From Mariniflexile sp. AS56 (lineage in GTDB: Bacteria; Bacteroidota; Bacteroidia; Flavobacteriales; Flavobacteriaceae), in the NCBI RefSeq assembly GCF_030552475.1, contig NZ_JAUPED010000003.1, positions 1 through 64,000 of the forward strand: a stretch of 64,000 nucleotides of DNA, given 5' to 3'. The notes below the pieces were generated by a model. The model saw nothing but the letters and a program-made list of their open reading frames with translations, was not told the DNA's origin and did not search any database. A program made the translations under genes and the position numbers. Shown one piece after another: positions 1 to 9,500 of this stretch (position 1 is the first letter of the stretch; each line of letters starts with the position of its first letter).

Positions 1-97
1 TATATGATGACACATATAGAAGTACTTTAGTGAAAATTTAATGCATTTTTACTTGTTTTTTACCACAGTACTTTGTTCTGGTTTGTATTTATTTTTA

Positions 98-676
98 TTA
101 ACCAGATGTCCCGTTAGGAATTCCTCCCTTAATAACCCAGTTTCCATTCTCTTTAATTAAAATTCGAATACCATTTCCTCCTGTTTTATTTTTTGTGTAA
201 GTTTCATGGATAATGGCTTTTTTCTTGTCTTTAGTAAATAAGGGTTCGGAAAATCGAATTAACGGTATTGAATCTCTATATCGTTCTATGTCCTTTAATG
301 AAATCAGTTTTACTTTATTGTTTTTTATATTTGATTCCTGCCAATTTTCAATGGACCATGACTTATATTTTTCGTTCATTTCATCTAGCTCTTTTAAAGA
401 TATGATATCCACGACTTTTTGATATAAAATTTGATAGGCAACTGTATTCTTTTTGGAATTATAGGCTCTATAGTAAGGATTTAAAATATTTATAGGTTTA
501 AAGGCATTTTCATTAAAATAAGTTTCTCTTATTAACAATACTGAATCATATTCTTTCAAAATAACGTTGACAATTTCTTGAGTATCCTTATTCAATATAC
601 CTATTTGACTTTTACAAGAGACACACAACAATAGTATAAATAATTTCACTAAAAGATGATTTTGTGTATTTTTCAT
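98..676 (-). CDS. Hypothetical lipoprotein, 192 aa
   Basis: The N-terminus is a lipoprotein signal: a basic start, a hydrophobic run and a lipobox ending at C21 (CVSC), so the mature protein should be tethered to a membrane of the envelope. The remainder is polar and lysine-rich with no motif I recognise. It lies 12 bases downstream of the interrupted putative metalloprotein gene on the same strand and is probably its operon partner. The start is the ATG directly before the signal peptide. The product name is left open; the existence of the gene is well supported by length, signal and spacing. Confidence 0.72.
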   Translation of the reverse strand: MKNTQNHLLVKLFILLLCVSCKSQIGILNKDTQEIVNVILKEYDSVLLIRETYFNENAFKPINILNPYYRAYNSKKNTVAYQILYQKVVDIISLKELDEMNEKYKSWSIENWQESNIKNNKVKLISLKDIERYRDSIPLIRFSEPLFTKDKKKAIIHETYTKNKTGGNGIRILIKENGNWVIKGGIPNGTSG

Positions 677-688
677 AATATTAAATTT

Positions 689-1717
689 TTAGTTGCAGGG
701 GTTTCCTTGTGCGGTTGCTGAATCCGTATCTTCAGCAAGATTAATGTTTTCAATTCTTGTTCTATCTGCCTCACTCAAATCCGATATTGATTGAAATATT
801 TGAGTATTCATTAAACCTCCCCAAGCCAAGTCGTTATAATATTGGTTAGTATTTTGATTATTATCCCAAATTGAGATAGCATTCGAAATTGTGTTGACAT
901 AGTTTCTGGCCATTTCTTCATGGTGATATTGATTCCATCCTGCAGCACTATTTGGGTCTCCATATTTTTTTGCAACCAAGTCATTCCAAAGTTCTGGAAA
1001 TGTTTTAATGAAATCATCTACATTAGAATCCACATAACTTAAAATATAAGCATGAATGGCTTCGTGCACTATTGTACGTGCAATAGCTGTCGTTGTTGCA
1101 GAATTTACAAAATTAGGATTGATTTTTGTCAGATAATTATTTGCTGTTTGATTATTCCAATCTGTATTTGCAGCGTCGGCTGTAATACTAGTTTCAAGCG
1201 TCCAATTAAAATCTGAATTTTCATCTAAAAATTGATTGACGATATCTTCAATTGCATTGCCATTTTGAATAGCTTCTAAAATAGCTTTTGAGCAAGCGTC
1301 TAAATTATCCGAGTCAATCTTGTCATCTATTGTTGCGTTTGCATTAGAATTGCCACCTGTCCCAGTGCCACCACCATAACCATCATCTCCATCATTCCAG
1401 TCCCAATCATCACTGCAAATTTGAAAAGTATGAATTAAAGTACTCTCTTGAGTTCCGTCAGAATAGGTGACAATTTCATACACTCCGTACCATTCACAAA
1501 CGGGTTCGGGGGCTTCAGCTGATCTGTTAGCTGTAGAATCGGATTTATTGTTTGAATAATTCGGGATTAATCGATTTTCTTGATCAAATGAAATGGAAGT
1601 CAATTTCAATATTTCAGATCTTTCCTTTATGTTTGAGTAATTCGAAATGAAAACCTTTAGGTTTACTGAATATGGTTCACTTCCACTTTTCCCGAATATG
1701 AGAAATGGATAAGTCAT
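689..1717 (-). CDS. Putative zinc-metallopeptidase-like domain, C-terminal part of a split gene
   Basis: This 342-codon frame contains H218-E219-A220-I221-H222, an HExxH zinc motif in a helix-like context, and about 50 residues later an HHEEMARNYV stretch that could give the third ligand, as in SprT-like or gluzincin-type putative peptidases of Bacteroidota. A glycine/asparagine-rich linker (around residues 115-125) precedes the domain. There is no signal peptide, which is unexpected since the frame upstream, in phase, carries a lipoprotein signal. The ATG at 1717 may be only an internal methionine of the original gene. Family assignment is inferred from the motif, not certain. Confidence 0.55.
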   Translation of the reverse strand: MTYPFLIFGKSGSEPYSVNLKVFISNYSNIKERSEILKLTSISFDQENRLIPNYSNNKSDSTANRSAEAPEPVCEWYGVYEIVTYSDGTQESTLIHTFQICSDDWDWNDGDDGYGGGTGTGGNSNANATIDDKIDSDNLDACSKAILEAIQNGNAIEDIVNQFLDENSDFNWTLETSITADAANTDWNNQTANNYLTKINPNFVNSATTTAIARTIVHEAIHAYILSYVDSNVDDFIKTFPELWNDLVAKKYGDPNSAAGWNQYHHEEMARNYVNTISNAISIWDNNQNTNQYYNDLAWGGLMNTQIFQSISDLSEADRTRIENINLAEDTDSATAQGNPCN

Positions 1718-1744
1718 TTTATTCTTAGATTGCTTTTTATTCTT

Positions 1745-2005
1745 TTACGTTAAAGACAAGTTAGAACTTGAAAAAGGAACATAAAGTTTTTCATTTTTTA
1801 AAAAAGAATTATTCCAATCTATTTTACCTTTATAAAAGCTGTTCTTAGTTATTGGTAGATTAGGGTTTTGCTCGAACCAGTTTTTAGCCTCAACCACATT
1901 TTGAGGTAGTTCATCATATAATGCACCCTGTTGGCAACTTAATACTGTTATTGCGATTGCTACAAGTAAATTTATTTTTTTTAAATGTTGTTTCAGTTTT
2001 TTCAT
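1745..2005 (-). CDS. Lipoprotein N-terminal fragment, 86 aa, of the split gene
   Basis: It begins with a basic-hydrophobic signal ending in a lipobox with C24 (VLSC). The segment after it (around residues 38-70, VEAKNWFEQNPN and a K-x-DW motif) resembles the N-terminal region common to flavobacterial lipoproteins that continue for hundreds of residues. It ends abruptly at a TAA, and the same frame resumes nine codons on. Transcription probably starts near 2104, from the shared promoter-like element at 2105-2140. As a free 86-residue lipoprotein it could still be made, but it is best read as the first part of a broken gene. Confidence 0.55.
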   Translation of the reverse strand: MKKLKQHLKKINLLVAIAITVLSCQQGALYDELPQNVVEAKNWFEQNPNLPITKNSFYKGKIDWNNSFLKNEKLYVPFSSSNLSLT

Positions 2006-2104
2006 AATTCATTAAGGTTTTAAAGTTAGTGAAAATGTTTATTGTTTTGGTCTTATAAACCATAACTTCAGGATATAGATAGTTTTAATTGCTTACATCC
2101 AGAA

Positions 2105-2140
2105 TTAAACGAATTTATAATTTTTTTCGCACAAAGTCAA
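2105..2140 (-). promoter_or_regulatory. Promoter-like element, copy A (shared with 26728-26763)
   Basis: On the minus strand it reads TTGACTTTGT, then an A-rich spacer, then TAAATTCGTTTAA. The distance from TTGAC to TAAATTCG is 18 bases, exactly as in copy B, and 32 of 36 positions are identical. TAAATTCG differs in one base from the Bacteroidota -7 box TAnnTTTG. It lies about 100 bases before the lipoprotein start at 2005. That it is a promoter is inferred from position and conservation. Confidence 0.5.
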
Positions 2141-2289
2141 TTAATTTATTGAGGCAACTAAAAGTTTTTTATGTTTTTCAAATGGCTTTAAGATGAGCCA
2201 AATAATTTTAGAGTATCCCTAAATTATTAGTATTTGCGAGATAGTTTTCAATACTCGTGTTCCAACTATTAAAAATTCATAAATTATCG

Positions 2290-2297
2290 TATTTTTG
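2290..2297 (+). promoter_or_regulatory. -7 box TATTTTTG of the prfA promoter
   Basis: It matches the Bacteroidota housekeeping -7 consensus TAnnTTTG and lies 20 bases before the prfA ATG. No clear TTTG -33 element is visible at the usual distance. Confidence 0.4.
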
Positions 2298-2317
2298 CTG
2301 CACAATTTAAAAGGTAG

Positions 2318-3394
2318 ATGTTAGACAAATTACAAATAGTAAAGCAACGTTTTGATGAGGTGAGTGATTTAATCATTCAGCCAGATATCATGACCGACCA
2401 AAAACGATACATTGCATTAAACAAAGAATATAAAGACCTTAAGATTCTCATGGAGAAACGTGAGGAATATATCGAGGTAACTAATAATTTTGCTGAAGCT
2501 GAAGGAATTATTTCAGAAGGTGGTGATGCAGAAATGGTTGAAATGGCCAAAATGCAATACGATGAAGCTAAAGAGCGTATCCCACAAATTGAAGATGAAG
2601 TAAAATTCCTTTTAATTCCGAAAGATCCTGAAGATGCTAAAAATGCTGTAGTAGAATTACGTGGAGGAACCGGTGGTGATGAAGCGAGTATTTTTGCTGG
2701 CGATTTGTTTAGAATGTATTCCAAGTATTGTGAAAGTAAAGGCTGGAAAGTGGATACGGTAGATTTTAGTGAAGGTACTAATGGTGGCTTTAAAGAGATT
2801 CAATTTGAGGTTACTGGTGAAGATGTGTACGGTACTTTAAAATTTGAAGCCGGTGTACACCGTGTACAACGTGTACCGCAAACAGAAACCCAAGGGCGTG
2901 TGCATACCAGTGCAGCAACCGTTATGGTGTTTCCGGAAGCTGAAGAATTTGATGTGGAAATTAACCCAAAAGAAGTTAGAATTGATTTTTTCTGTTCATC
3001 AGGTCCTGGTGGTCAGTCTGTAAATACAACGTATTCTGCAGTACGTTTAACGCATATTCCAACGGGCTTAGTGGCGCAATGTCAAGACCAGAAATCGCAA
3101 CATAAAAATAAAGAAAAAGCGTTTAAAGTATTACGTTCTCGACTTTATGAAATGGAATTGGCTAAGAAAAACGAAGCTGATGCCGCTAAACGTGGTACCA
3201 TGGTAACTTCAGGTGATAGAAGTGCTAAAATTAGAACCTATAACTATCCGCAAGGGCGTGTAACCGACCATAGAATTGGTTTAACGCTTTACGATCTATC
3301 AAATATTGTAAACGGAGATATTCAAAAAATTATAGATGAATTACAATTAGCTGAAAATACTGAAAAGTTAAAGGCTAATAGCGACGTGATTTAG
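2318..3394 (+). CDS. prfA: Peptide chain release factor 1
   Basis: Release factor 1 recognises UAA and UAG in the ribosomal A site and triggers peptidyl-tRNA hydrolysis. The 358-residue length is normal. The GGQ catalytic motif is at 231-233 (GPGGQSVN). The codon-recognition tripeptide sits at 187-189 as PQT in [18 protein letters not shown]; the PxT form marks RF1 rather than RF2 (SPF). The Q of GGQ would be the methylation target of PrmC. pyrF follows 99 bases downstream on the same strand and may be co-transcribed. The assignment is secure. Confidence 0.97.
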   Translation: MLDKLQIVKQRFDEVSDLIIQPDIMTDQKRYIALNKEYKDLKILMEKREEYIEVTNNFAEAEGIISEGGDAEMVEMAKMQYDEAKERIPQIEDEVKFLLIPKDPEDAKNAVVELRGGTGGDEASIFAGDLFRMYSKYCESKGWKVDTVDFSEGTNGGFKEIQFEVTGEDVYGTLKFEAGVHRVQRVPQTETQGRVHTSAATVMVFPEAEEFDVEINPKEVRIDFFCSSGPGGQSVNTTYSAVRLTHIPTGLVAQCQDQKSQHKNKEKAFKVLRSRLYEMELAKKNEADAAKRGTMVTSGDRSAKIRTYNYPQGRVTDHRIGLTLYDLSNIVNGDIQKIIDELQLAENTEKLKANSDVI

Positions 3395-3469
3395 ATTCCA
3401 TATGGGTTTTTCCTTAGGGAAAGATATTAGGACGAGTAGAATAAAACAAGAATAAGCACAAAACAGTTT

Positions 3470-3493
3470 CCTCCTTTGGAGGATTAAGGAGGA
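3470..3493 (+). other. CCTCC/GGAGG hairpin abutting the pyrF start
   Basis: CCTCC at 3470-3474 can pair with GGAGG at 3478-3482, or alternatively with AAGGAGGA at 3486-3493, which directly touches the pyrF ATG. The purine run looks like a Shine-Dalgarno but has no spacer, so it is unlikely to act as one, and the neighbouring genes do not use such sites. It may be a copy of the pyrimidine/purine palindromes found between flavobacterial genes, or a weak translational switch. Confidence 0.3.
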
Positions 3494-4309
3494 ATGACAA
3501 CAAACCAACTAGTAACTGAGATCAAAAAAAAACAATCCTTTCTATGTATTGGGTTAGATGTCGATTTAAATAAAATACCACAGTATCTTTTAAAAGAAGA
3601 AGATCCTATTTTTGCTTTTAATAAAGCGATTATAGACGCCACGCATCACTTATGTGTGGCCTATAAACCAAATACGGCGTTTTACGAAGCTTATGGTTTA
3701 AAGGGGTGGAAATCTTTAGAGAAAACCATTAAATATATAAACGAAAACCATCCAGAAATTTTTACTATTGCCGATGCAAAACGTGGTGATATTGGGAATA
3801 CCAGTACCATGTACGCAAAAGCTTTTTTTGAAGATTTAGCTTTCGATTCGGTTACGGTGGCTCCCTATATGGGGAAAGATTCTGTAGAGCCTTTTTTGGC
3901 GTTTGAAGATAAGCATACCATTCTATTGGCATTAACTTCAAATCAAGGTGCTTTCGATTTTCAAACGAAAACAGTAGACGGTACAGAATTGTATAAACAA
4001 GTGTTAGAAACTTCTAAAACTTGGAAAAATTCTCAGAATTTAATGTACGTTGTTGGTGCGACTAAAGCAGAATATTTAGCGGATATTAGAAACATTGTAC
4101 CAGATAGTTTTTTGTTAGTTCCTGGAGTTGGGGCGCAAGGAGGTAATTTGCAAGATGTTTGCAAATACGGAATGAATGCCCAAGTTGGTTTGTTAATAAA
4201 CTCTTCTAGAGGTATTATTTACGCATCTAATAGCGCCGATTTTGCGCAGGTTGCAGCAGCTAAAGCTTTAGAGCTTCAGCAAGAAATGCAAGCAATTTTA
4301 TCTGAATAG
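3494..4309 (+). CDS. pyrF: Orotidine 5'-phosphate decarboxylase
   Basis: It catalyses the last step of de novo UMP synthesis, decarboxylating OMP. The active-site motif [10 protein letters not shown] starts at D94, with the catalytic lysine at 96; the phosphate-binding loop is in [11 protein letters not shown] near residues 209-219. At 271 residues and with this motif spacing it belongs to the longer type 2 subfamily. It follows prfA in the same orientation. The start is the ATG immediately before [21 protein letters not shown], which matches the family N-terminus. Confidence 0.96.
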   Translation: MTTNQLVTEIKKKQSFLCIGLDVDLNKIPQYLLKEEDPIFAFNKAIIDATHHLCVAYKPNTAFYEAYGLKGWKSLEKTIKYINENHPEIFTIADAKRGDIGNTSTMYAKAFFEDLAFDSVTVAPYMGKDSVEPFLAFEDKHTILLALTSNQGAFDFQTKTVDGTELYKQVLETSKTWKNSQNLMYVVGATKAEYLADIRNIVPDSFLLVPGVGAQGGNLQDVCKYGMNAQVGLLINSSRGIIYASNSADFAQVAAAKALELQQEMQAILSE

Positions 4310-4536
4310 CAATTAACCGTTTACCGTATGGGAATAGTCAACCTTGTGGATGTCTTCTACAAAGTTTGAAATGATTCTTTCAATTTCTTTTAAATTCATT
4401 AACTTATTTAAATTGGGCTTAATTTTGCCAACTTTACAAAAATGTGGACTCATAACTTCTTTTTGTTTAAAGTACGGAAGTTTTGAATTACTGGATGTAA
4501 CTTAATAGTTAAAGAATTGATAAAAAAAAGCTTAAA

Positions 4537-4728
4537 TTAAATTTGTGCGTGATTTCTTGAAAAATAACGCAGTGCATTTAATTTGTTTAGAAGCCGCATG
4601 GCTCTAAATTCAGCGAGATCGCTAACTTCAGAATCTGTTTGGCGGAAATTATAGGCTTGCTCCATGAGTTGTTTGTATTGCTCATCGAGTTTTTCTTGAC
4701 GGTTTTTTATGGTATCGTTGACTCTCAT
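4537..4728 (-). CDS. Small helical protein, 63 aa
   Basis: This is a charged, predicted all-helical polypeptide without a signal peptide. The central part, KLDEQYKQLMEQAYNFRQTD followed by a charged helix, resembles the short flavobacterial Lacal_2735-type proteins, in which a KYxxLLxEA helix is followed by a second helix; I make that link only tentatively. It stands alone, with 227 bases before it and a 99-base gap to the DUF4197 gene. Codon use and an ATG start are consistent with a real gene. Function unknown. Confidence 0.6.
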   Translation of the reverse strand: MRVNDTIKNRQEKLDEQYKQLMEQAYNFRQTDSEVSDLAEFRAMRLLNKLNALRYFSRNHAQI

Positions 4729-4827
4729 ATAGTTGACTGAATAACAGGGTATTAAATATACATTTTTTATTCAGAAATGAAAATAAATATTTAATTTATT
4801 TTTCAGCCACTAAAAAAAGAGCTTTTA

Positions 4828-5535
4828 TTAATCTTGAAGCGCGAATACTTTCCTTAATAAATCGGTGGTTCTAGACGATAAATTGGTGCGAATTTCTTTT
4901 TCTTCAACAGCAATCATGGTGTAAACACCTTTTAGAGCTTCACCTGTAACGTAGTCTGTTAAGTCTGGGTTTACGTTGGCAGTAAAAGGAATGCTATTGT
5001 ATTTGTTAATAAGGTTGCTCCAAATTTCATCGGCTCCTACTTTACTAAATGAATTTTTAATTACAGGGTTGAATTTATCATATAACGCAGTTTGAGTTTT
5101 CCCGTTTAAATATTGGGTTGCTGCATCATCATTACCAATTAAGATATTCTTAGCATCAGCAAAAGTAATGCCTTTAACAGCGTCGATAAATATTGGTGTT
5201 GCTTCTTTTACGGCGTCTTCAGCAGCTCTATTCAGTGCTTTTAAGCCTTCATCAGCCAATTTACTTAAACCAATATCTCTAAGACCTTTGTCTACTTTTT
5301 GTAACTCTTCAGGTAATAAAATTTTAACTAAGTCATTTTTATAAAAACCATCTGTTTGAGTCAGTTTTGCTACTTGTTTGTCGATACCAAAATCCAAAGC
5401 TTGTCTTAAACCCGATGCAATTTCATCATTTCCAATACCAATGCCACCTTGTGGAAGTTGGTTTATAACTTGTTGTAGTTCTGCACAAGCAGTAAGGTTT
5501 AATACTAAAAATAAAACTAAAATTTTACGAATCAT
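4828..5535 (-). CDS. DUF4197 lipoprotein
   Basis: The reading frame is open to 5568, but the internal ATG at 5535 gives a proper lipoprotein signal, MIRKILVLFLVLNLTACAEL, with the lipid-modified cysteine at 17, so I take that start. The mature part has the DUF4197 pattern: an amphipathic N-terminal half with GLRQALDFGIDKQV, then GITFADAKNILIGNDDAATQYL, then NKYNSIPFT near the C-terminus. DUF4197 proteins are widespread in Bacteroidota and Proteobacteria; their role is unknown. It lies 43 bases downstream of purU on the same strand. Confidence 0.85.
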   Translation of the reverse strand: MIRKILVLFLVLNLTACAELQQVINQLPQGGIGIGNDEIASGLRQALDFGIDKQVAKLTQTDGFYKNDLVKILLPEELQKVDKGLRDIGLSKLADEGLKALNRAAEDAVKEATPIFIDAVKGITFADAKNILIGNDDAATQYLNGKTQTALYDKFNPVIKNSFSKVGADEIWSNLINKYNSIPFTANVNPDLTDYVTGEALKGVYTMIAVEEKEIRTNLSSRTTDLLRKVFALQD

Positions 5536-5578
5536 GATTTTTGAATTTTGGGGTTTTACGAATGCCAAAGATAGGGGT

Positions 5579-6433
5579 TTATGAGAAAATAACTGTTTTA
5601 TTATTGTAAACCATTACTTTTCTATTTGTGTGTAATTTAACCGCATTGGCCAACACTATTTTTTCTAAGTCACGTCCTTTAGCGATTAAATCTTCAATAG
5701 CATGTGAATGTGTTACACGTGTCACACCTTGGTCTATAATAGGGCCAGCATCTAACTCTTCGGTTACATAATGACTGGTGGCGCCTATAATTTTAACACC
5801 GCGTTTAAATGCGGAATGGTACGGTTTAGCACCTACAAAGGCTGGTAAAAATGAATGGTGTATGTTGATTATTTTGTTTGGGTATTTAGCAATTAAGTTG
5901 CTAGAAATAATTTGCATGTAGCGCGCCAAAACAATAAAGTCAATTTTATGTGCTTCTAATAATTCAAGTTGTTTCTGTTCAGCAGCTTCCTTAGTGTCTT
6001 TCGTTACCGGAATGTGGTAAAACGGAATCTTAAAATTATCAGCAATAGATTTTAAATCTAAATGATTACTGATGATAAAAGGAATCTCCAAATTAAGCTC
6101 TCCTGAATTGTAGCGTCCTAATAAATCATACAAACAATGGTCGTACTTAGAAATGAAAAGTGCCATTTTTGGTTTTCTTGCAGAAGAATAAATACGCCAC
6201 TTCATACCGAATTTGGCAGCCAAAGCATTTCTAAATGAGTCTTTAAAAGCATCGGCTGTAAAAGAGTCGTGTATAAACTCACTTTCTAAGCGCATGAAAA
6301 AGATATTTTGCTCTCTGTCAACATGTTGGTCTATGTATACAATGTTTCCTTGTTTTTCTGCGATGAAATTTGTTACAGAAGCAATGATGTTTGGTTTGTC
6401 TTTACAATGAATTAAAATCGTAATCTTTTGCAT
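5579..6433 (-). CDS. purU: Formyltetrahydrofolate deformylase
   Basis: PurU hydrolyses 10-formyl-THF to THF and formate, supplying formate for purine synthesis and balancing one-carbon pools. An N-terminal ACT domain (about residues 4-80, beginning ITILIHCKDKPNIIASV) is followed by a formyltransferase fold with the catalytic stretch INIHHSFLPAFVGAKPY and the aspartate in ELDAGPIIDQG. The length of 284 is typical. It reads away from icmF, with which it shares a 148-base divergent region, and is followed by the DUF4197 gene. Confidence 0.95.
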   Translation of the reverse strand: MQKITILIHCKDKPNIIASVTNFIAEKQGNIVYIDQHVDREQNIFFMRLESEFIHDSFTADAFKDSFRNALAAKFGMKWRIYSSARKPKMALFISKYDHCLYDLLGRYNSGELNLEIPFIISNHLDLKSIADNFKIPFYHIPVTKDTKEAAEQKQLELLEAHKIDFIVLARYMQIISSNLIAKYPNKIINIHHSFLPAFVGAKPYHSAFKRGVKIIGATSHYVTEELDAGPIIDQGVTRVTHSHAIEDLIAKGRDLEKIVLANAVKLHTNRKVMVYNNKTVIFS

Positions 6434-6547
6434 GCTTTATTTAAATCTTTTATAGTTTCAAAATTAACCTAAATATTAGAGACCAATTAACTGTGATTAT
6501 AATTTTAGATAATCGTCTGTAAATGCTTAGTTTTTTTGAATATTTCG

Positions 6548-6555
6548 TAAATTTG
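6548..6555 (+). promoter_or_regulatory. -7 box TAAATTTG of the icmF promoter
   Basis: It is an exact TAnnTTTG match 26 bases before the icmF ATG. A TTTTTTTG run lies upstream but only nine bases away, so the -33 element is not convincing. The region is too short for a cobalamin riboswitch. Confidence 0.4.
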
Positions 6556-6581
6556 AGCCAGATATATCAATATTTATTAAA

Positions 6582-9500
6582 ATGACTGAAACAAAACCTT
6601 ATAAACCTAAGTATAAAGTTAGAATTGTAACGGCGGCCTCATTATTTGATGGGCACGATGCTTCTATTAATATTATGCGTCGAATTATTCAAGCTACTGG
6701 TGTGGAAGTGATTCATTTAGGGCATGATAGAAGTGTTGAGGAAGTGGTGAATACGGCCATTCAAGAAGATGTGAATGCTATTTGTTTAACCTCATACCAA
6801 GGCGGTCATAATGAGTATTTTACTTATATGTTTGATTTGCTAAAGGAAAGAGGTGCGGGTCATATTAAAATTTTTGGCGGTGGCGGCGGTGTTATTCTGC
6901 CATCTGAAATTAAGGAATTAATGGATTATGGGATTACCCGTATTTATTCGCCTGATGATGGACGTGCTATGGGCTTGCAAGGTATGATTAATGACTTGGT
7001 TCAAAAATCTGATTTTGCTGTTGGAGATGTCTTAAATACTGATGTGGATTTACTTCAGAATAAAAACGATAAAGATATTGCACGTATTATTTCTTCTGCG
7101 GAAAATTTTCCTGAAATAGCGAAAGATGTTTTAAACAAAATACATGCTAAAAATAAAAAGTCTAAAACACCAGTATTAGGAATTACAGGTACTGGTGGAG
7201 CCGGAAAATCGAGTTTGGTAGATGAGCTGGTACGTCGTTTTTTAATTGATTTTCCTGAGAAAACAGTTGGGATTATTTCGGTTGATCCTTCAAAAAGAAA
7301 AACAGGTGGCGCTCTTTTGGGTGATAGAATTCGTATGAATGCCATAAACAATTCGAGGGTGTATATGCGTAGTTTGGCAACCCGACAGTCTAATTTAGCT
7401 CTTTCAAAATATGTGCATGAGGCTATTGAAGTGTTGAAAGCTGCCGAATACGATTTAATTATATTAGAAACATCGGGGATTGGACAGTCTGATACCGAAA
7501 TTATAGAACATAGTAATGTGTCCTTATATGTTATGACGCCAGAATTTGGTGCTGCAACCCAATTGGAGAAAATTGATATGCTCGATTTTGCCGATTTAGT
7601 CGCTATTAATAAATTTGACAAACGCGGATCTTTAGATGCCTTACGTGATGTTAAAAAACAATACATGCGTAATAATAGTTTGTGGGATATACCACAAGAC
7701 CAATTACCTGTTTTTGGAACCATTGCATCTCAGTTTAACGACCCAGGAATGAATACGCTTTATAAAGCGGTGATGGATAAGTTGGTTGAAAAAGCGTCGG
7801 CAGATTTAAAATCGACTTTTACTATTTCAGATGAAATGAGCGAGAAGATTTTTGTCATTCCGCCAGCAAGAACCCGTTATTTATCTGAAATCGCAGAGAA
7901 TAATAGAGGTTACGATGCAAAAGCCATCGACCAGGTAGAGGTGTCTCAAAAACTGTATGGTATTTATAAAACGATAGAATCTGTTTTAAACGTGGTGTCC
8001 AGTGGGACGAAGCAATCTTTTCTTGATAAGTACGGTATTAATGATGCTGAGATTCAGCAGTATTTAACAGCAGAAAATAAAGATTTTATTAAACTTTTAG
8101 TATCAGAATTCGACCGTGTAAAACTCAACCTCGACCCCTATAATTGGGGAGTTATTACGGGGTGGGATGATAAGGTGAATAGATATAAAAACCCTGTGTA
8201 CACTTTTAAAGTTCGTGATAAAGATATAAATATTGAAACGCATTCAGAATCCTTGTCGCATATTCAAATCCCTAAAGTGGCTTTGCCTAAATACCAAGCT
8301 TGGGGTGATATTTTAAAGTGGGTGTTGCAAGAAAATGTGCCGGGAGAGTTCCCGTACACTTCAGGTTTATACCCTTTTAAAAGAACGGGTGAAGATCCTG
8401 CGCGTATGTTTGCCGGTGAAGGAAGTCCGGAACGTACCAACAAGCGTTTTCATTATGTAAGTGCCGGTTTGCCAGCAAAACGATTGTCTACTGCTTTTGA
8501 TAGTGTGACGCTTTATGGAAATGACCCCGATTTACGACCTGATATTTACGGTAAAATTGGTAATGCAGGAGTGAGTATTTGTTGTTTAGATGATGCAAAG
8601 AAACTGTATTCAGGTTTTGATTTGTTTAACGTGATGACTTCGGTGAGTATGACTATTAATGGGCCTGCTCCCATGCTTTTAGGCTATTTCATGAATGCTG
8701 CCATCGATCAGCAATGTGAAGCTTATATTAGTAGCAAGGGACTAGAGGCAGAAGTGGAAACTAAAATCGCGAAGTTATATAAAGGTAAAGAGCGCCCTAA
8801 ATATAATGGCGAATTGCCATTAGGGAATAATGGCTTAGGTTTAATGCTTTTAGGAGTTACAGGAGACCAAGTATTGCCTAAAGCGGTGTATCAAGATATA
8901 AAAACAAAAACCATAGCCCAAGTTCGTGGTACTGTACAAGCTGATATTTTAAAAGAAGACCAAGCGCAAAATACCTGTATTTTTTCGACTGAATTTGCAC
9001 TGCGCTTAATGGGGGATGTACAAGAGTATTTTATTGAGAATAATGTGCGTAATTTTTATTCGGTGTCTATTTCTGGATATCACATTGCCGAGGCTGGTGC
9101 GAACCCAATAACACAAATAGCGCTAACGCTATCGAATGGGTTTACCTATGTGGAATATTATTTAAGTCGTGGGATGGATATTAATAAATTCGGACCCAAC
9201 TTATCGTTCTTTTTCTCAAACGGAATCGATCCTGAATATGCTGTTATTGGTCGTGTTGCTCGAAAAATATGGGCCAAGGCAATGAAACTTAAGTACCATG
9301 CGAACGAGCGTGCTCAAATGCTTAAATACCACATTCAAACCTCAGGTAGAAGTTTGCATGCCCAAGAAATAGATTTTAACGACATTCGTACTACTTTACA
9401 AGCGCTTTATGCTATTTATGATAATTGCAATTCCTTACACACTAATGCCTACGATGAAGCCATTACAACGCCAACCGAAGAATCGGTTAGAAGAGCCATG

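Larger units (their letters stand above)
689..2005 (-). pseudogene. Lipoprotein with HExxH motif, interrupted by one in-frame TAA
   Basis: Two reading frames, 1745-2005 and 689-1717, are in the same frame: the TAA at 1745-1747 is followed by nine sense codons and then the ATG at 1717. Joined, they give about 438 codons broken only by codon 87. The upstream part supplies the lipoprotein signal (C24) and the downstream part, which has no export signal of its own, the zinc-motif domain. This is what a single nonsense change in a full-length gene would look like. Alternatives are a sequencing error, readthrough, or two separately translated pieces. Confidence 0.6.
2006..2317. other. Divergent intergenic region between split lipoprotein gene and prfA
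   Basis: This 312-base stretch carries the promoter-like element at 2105-2140 for the leftward lipoprotein gene and a -7 box at 2290-2297 for prfA. I see no other gene, repeat or RNA structure in it. Confidence 0.5.

Noticed and set aside
4312-4399. 28-codon minus-strand ORF beginning MNLKEIERIISNFVEDIHK
   Set aside because: Reasonable codon pattern but no motif, terminator or spacing support. It may be a gene remnant; too weak to annotate.
7055-7723. 222-codon antisense ORF inside icmF
   Set aside because: It is the reverse complement of the highly conserved GTPase domain; long antisense frames arise there from codon bias.
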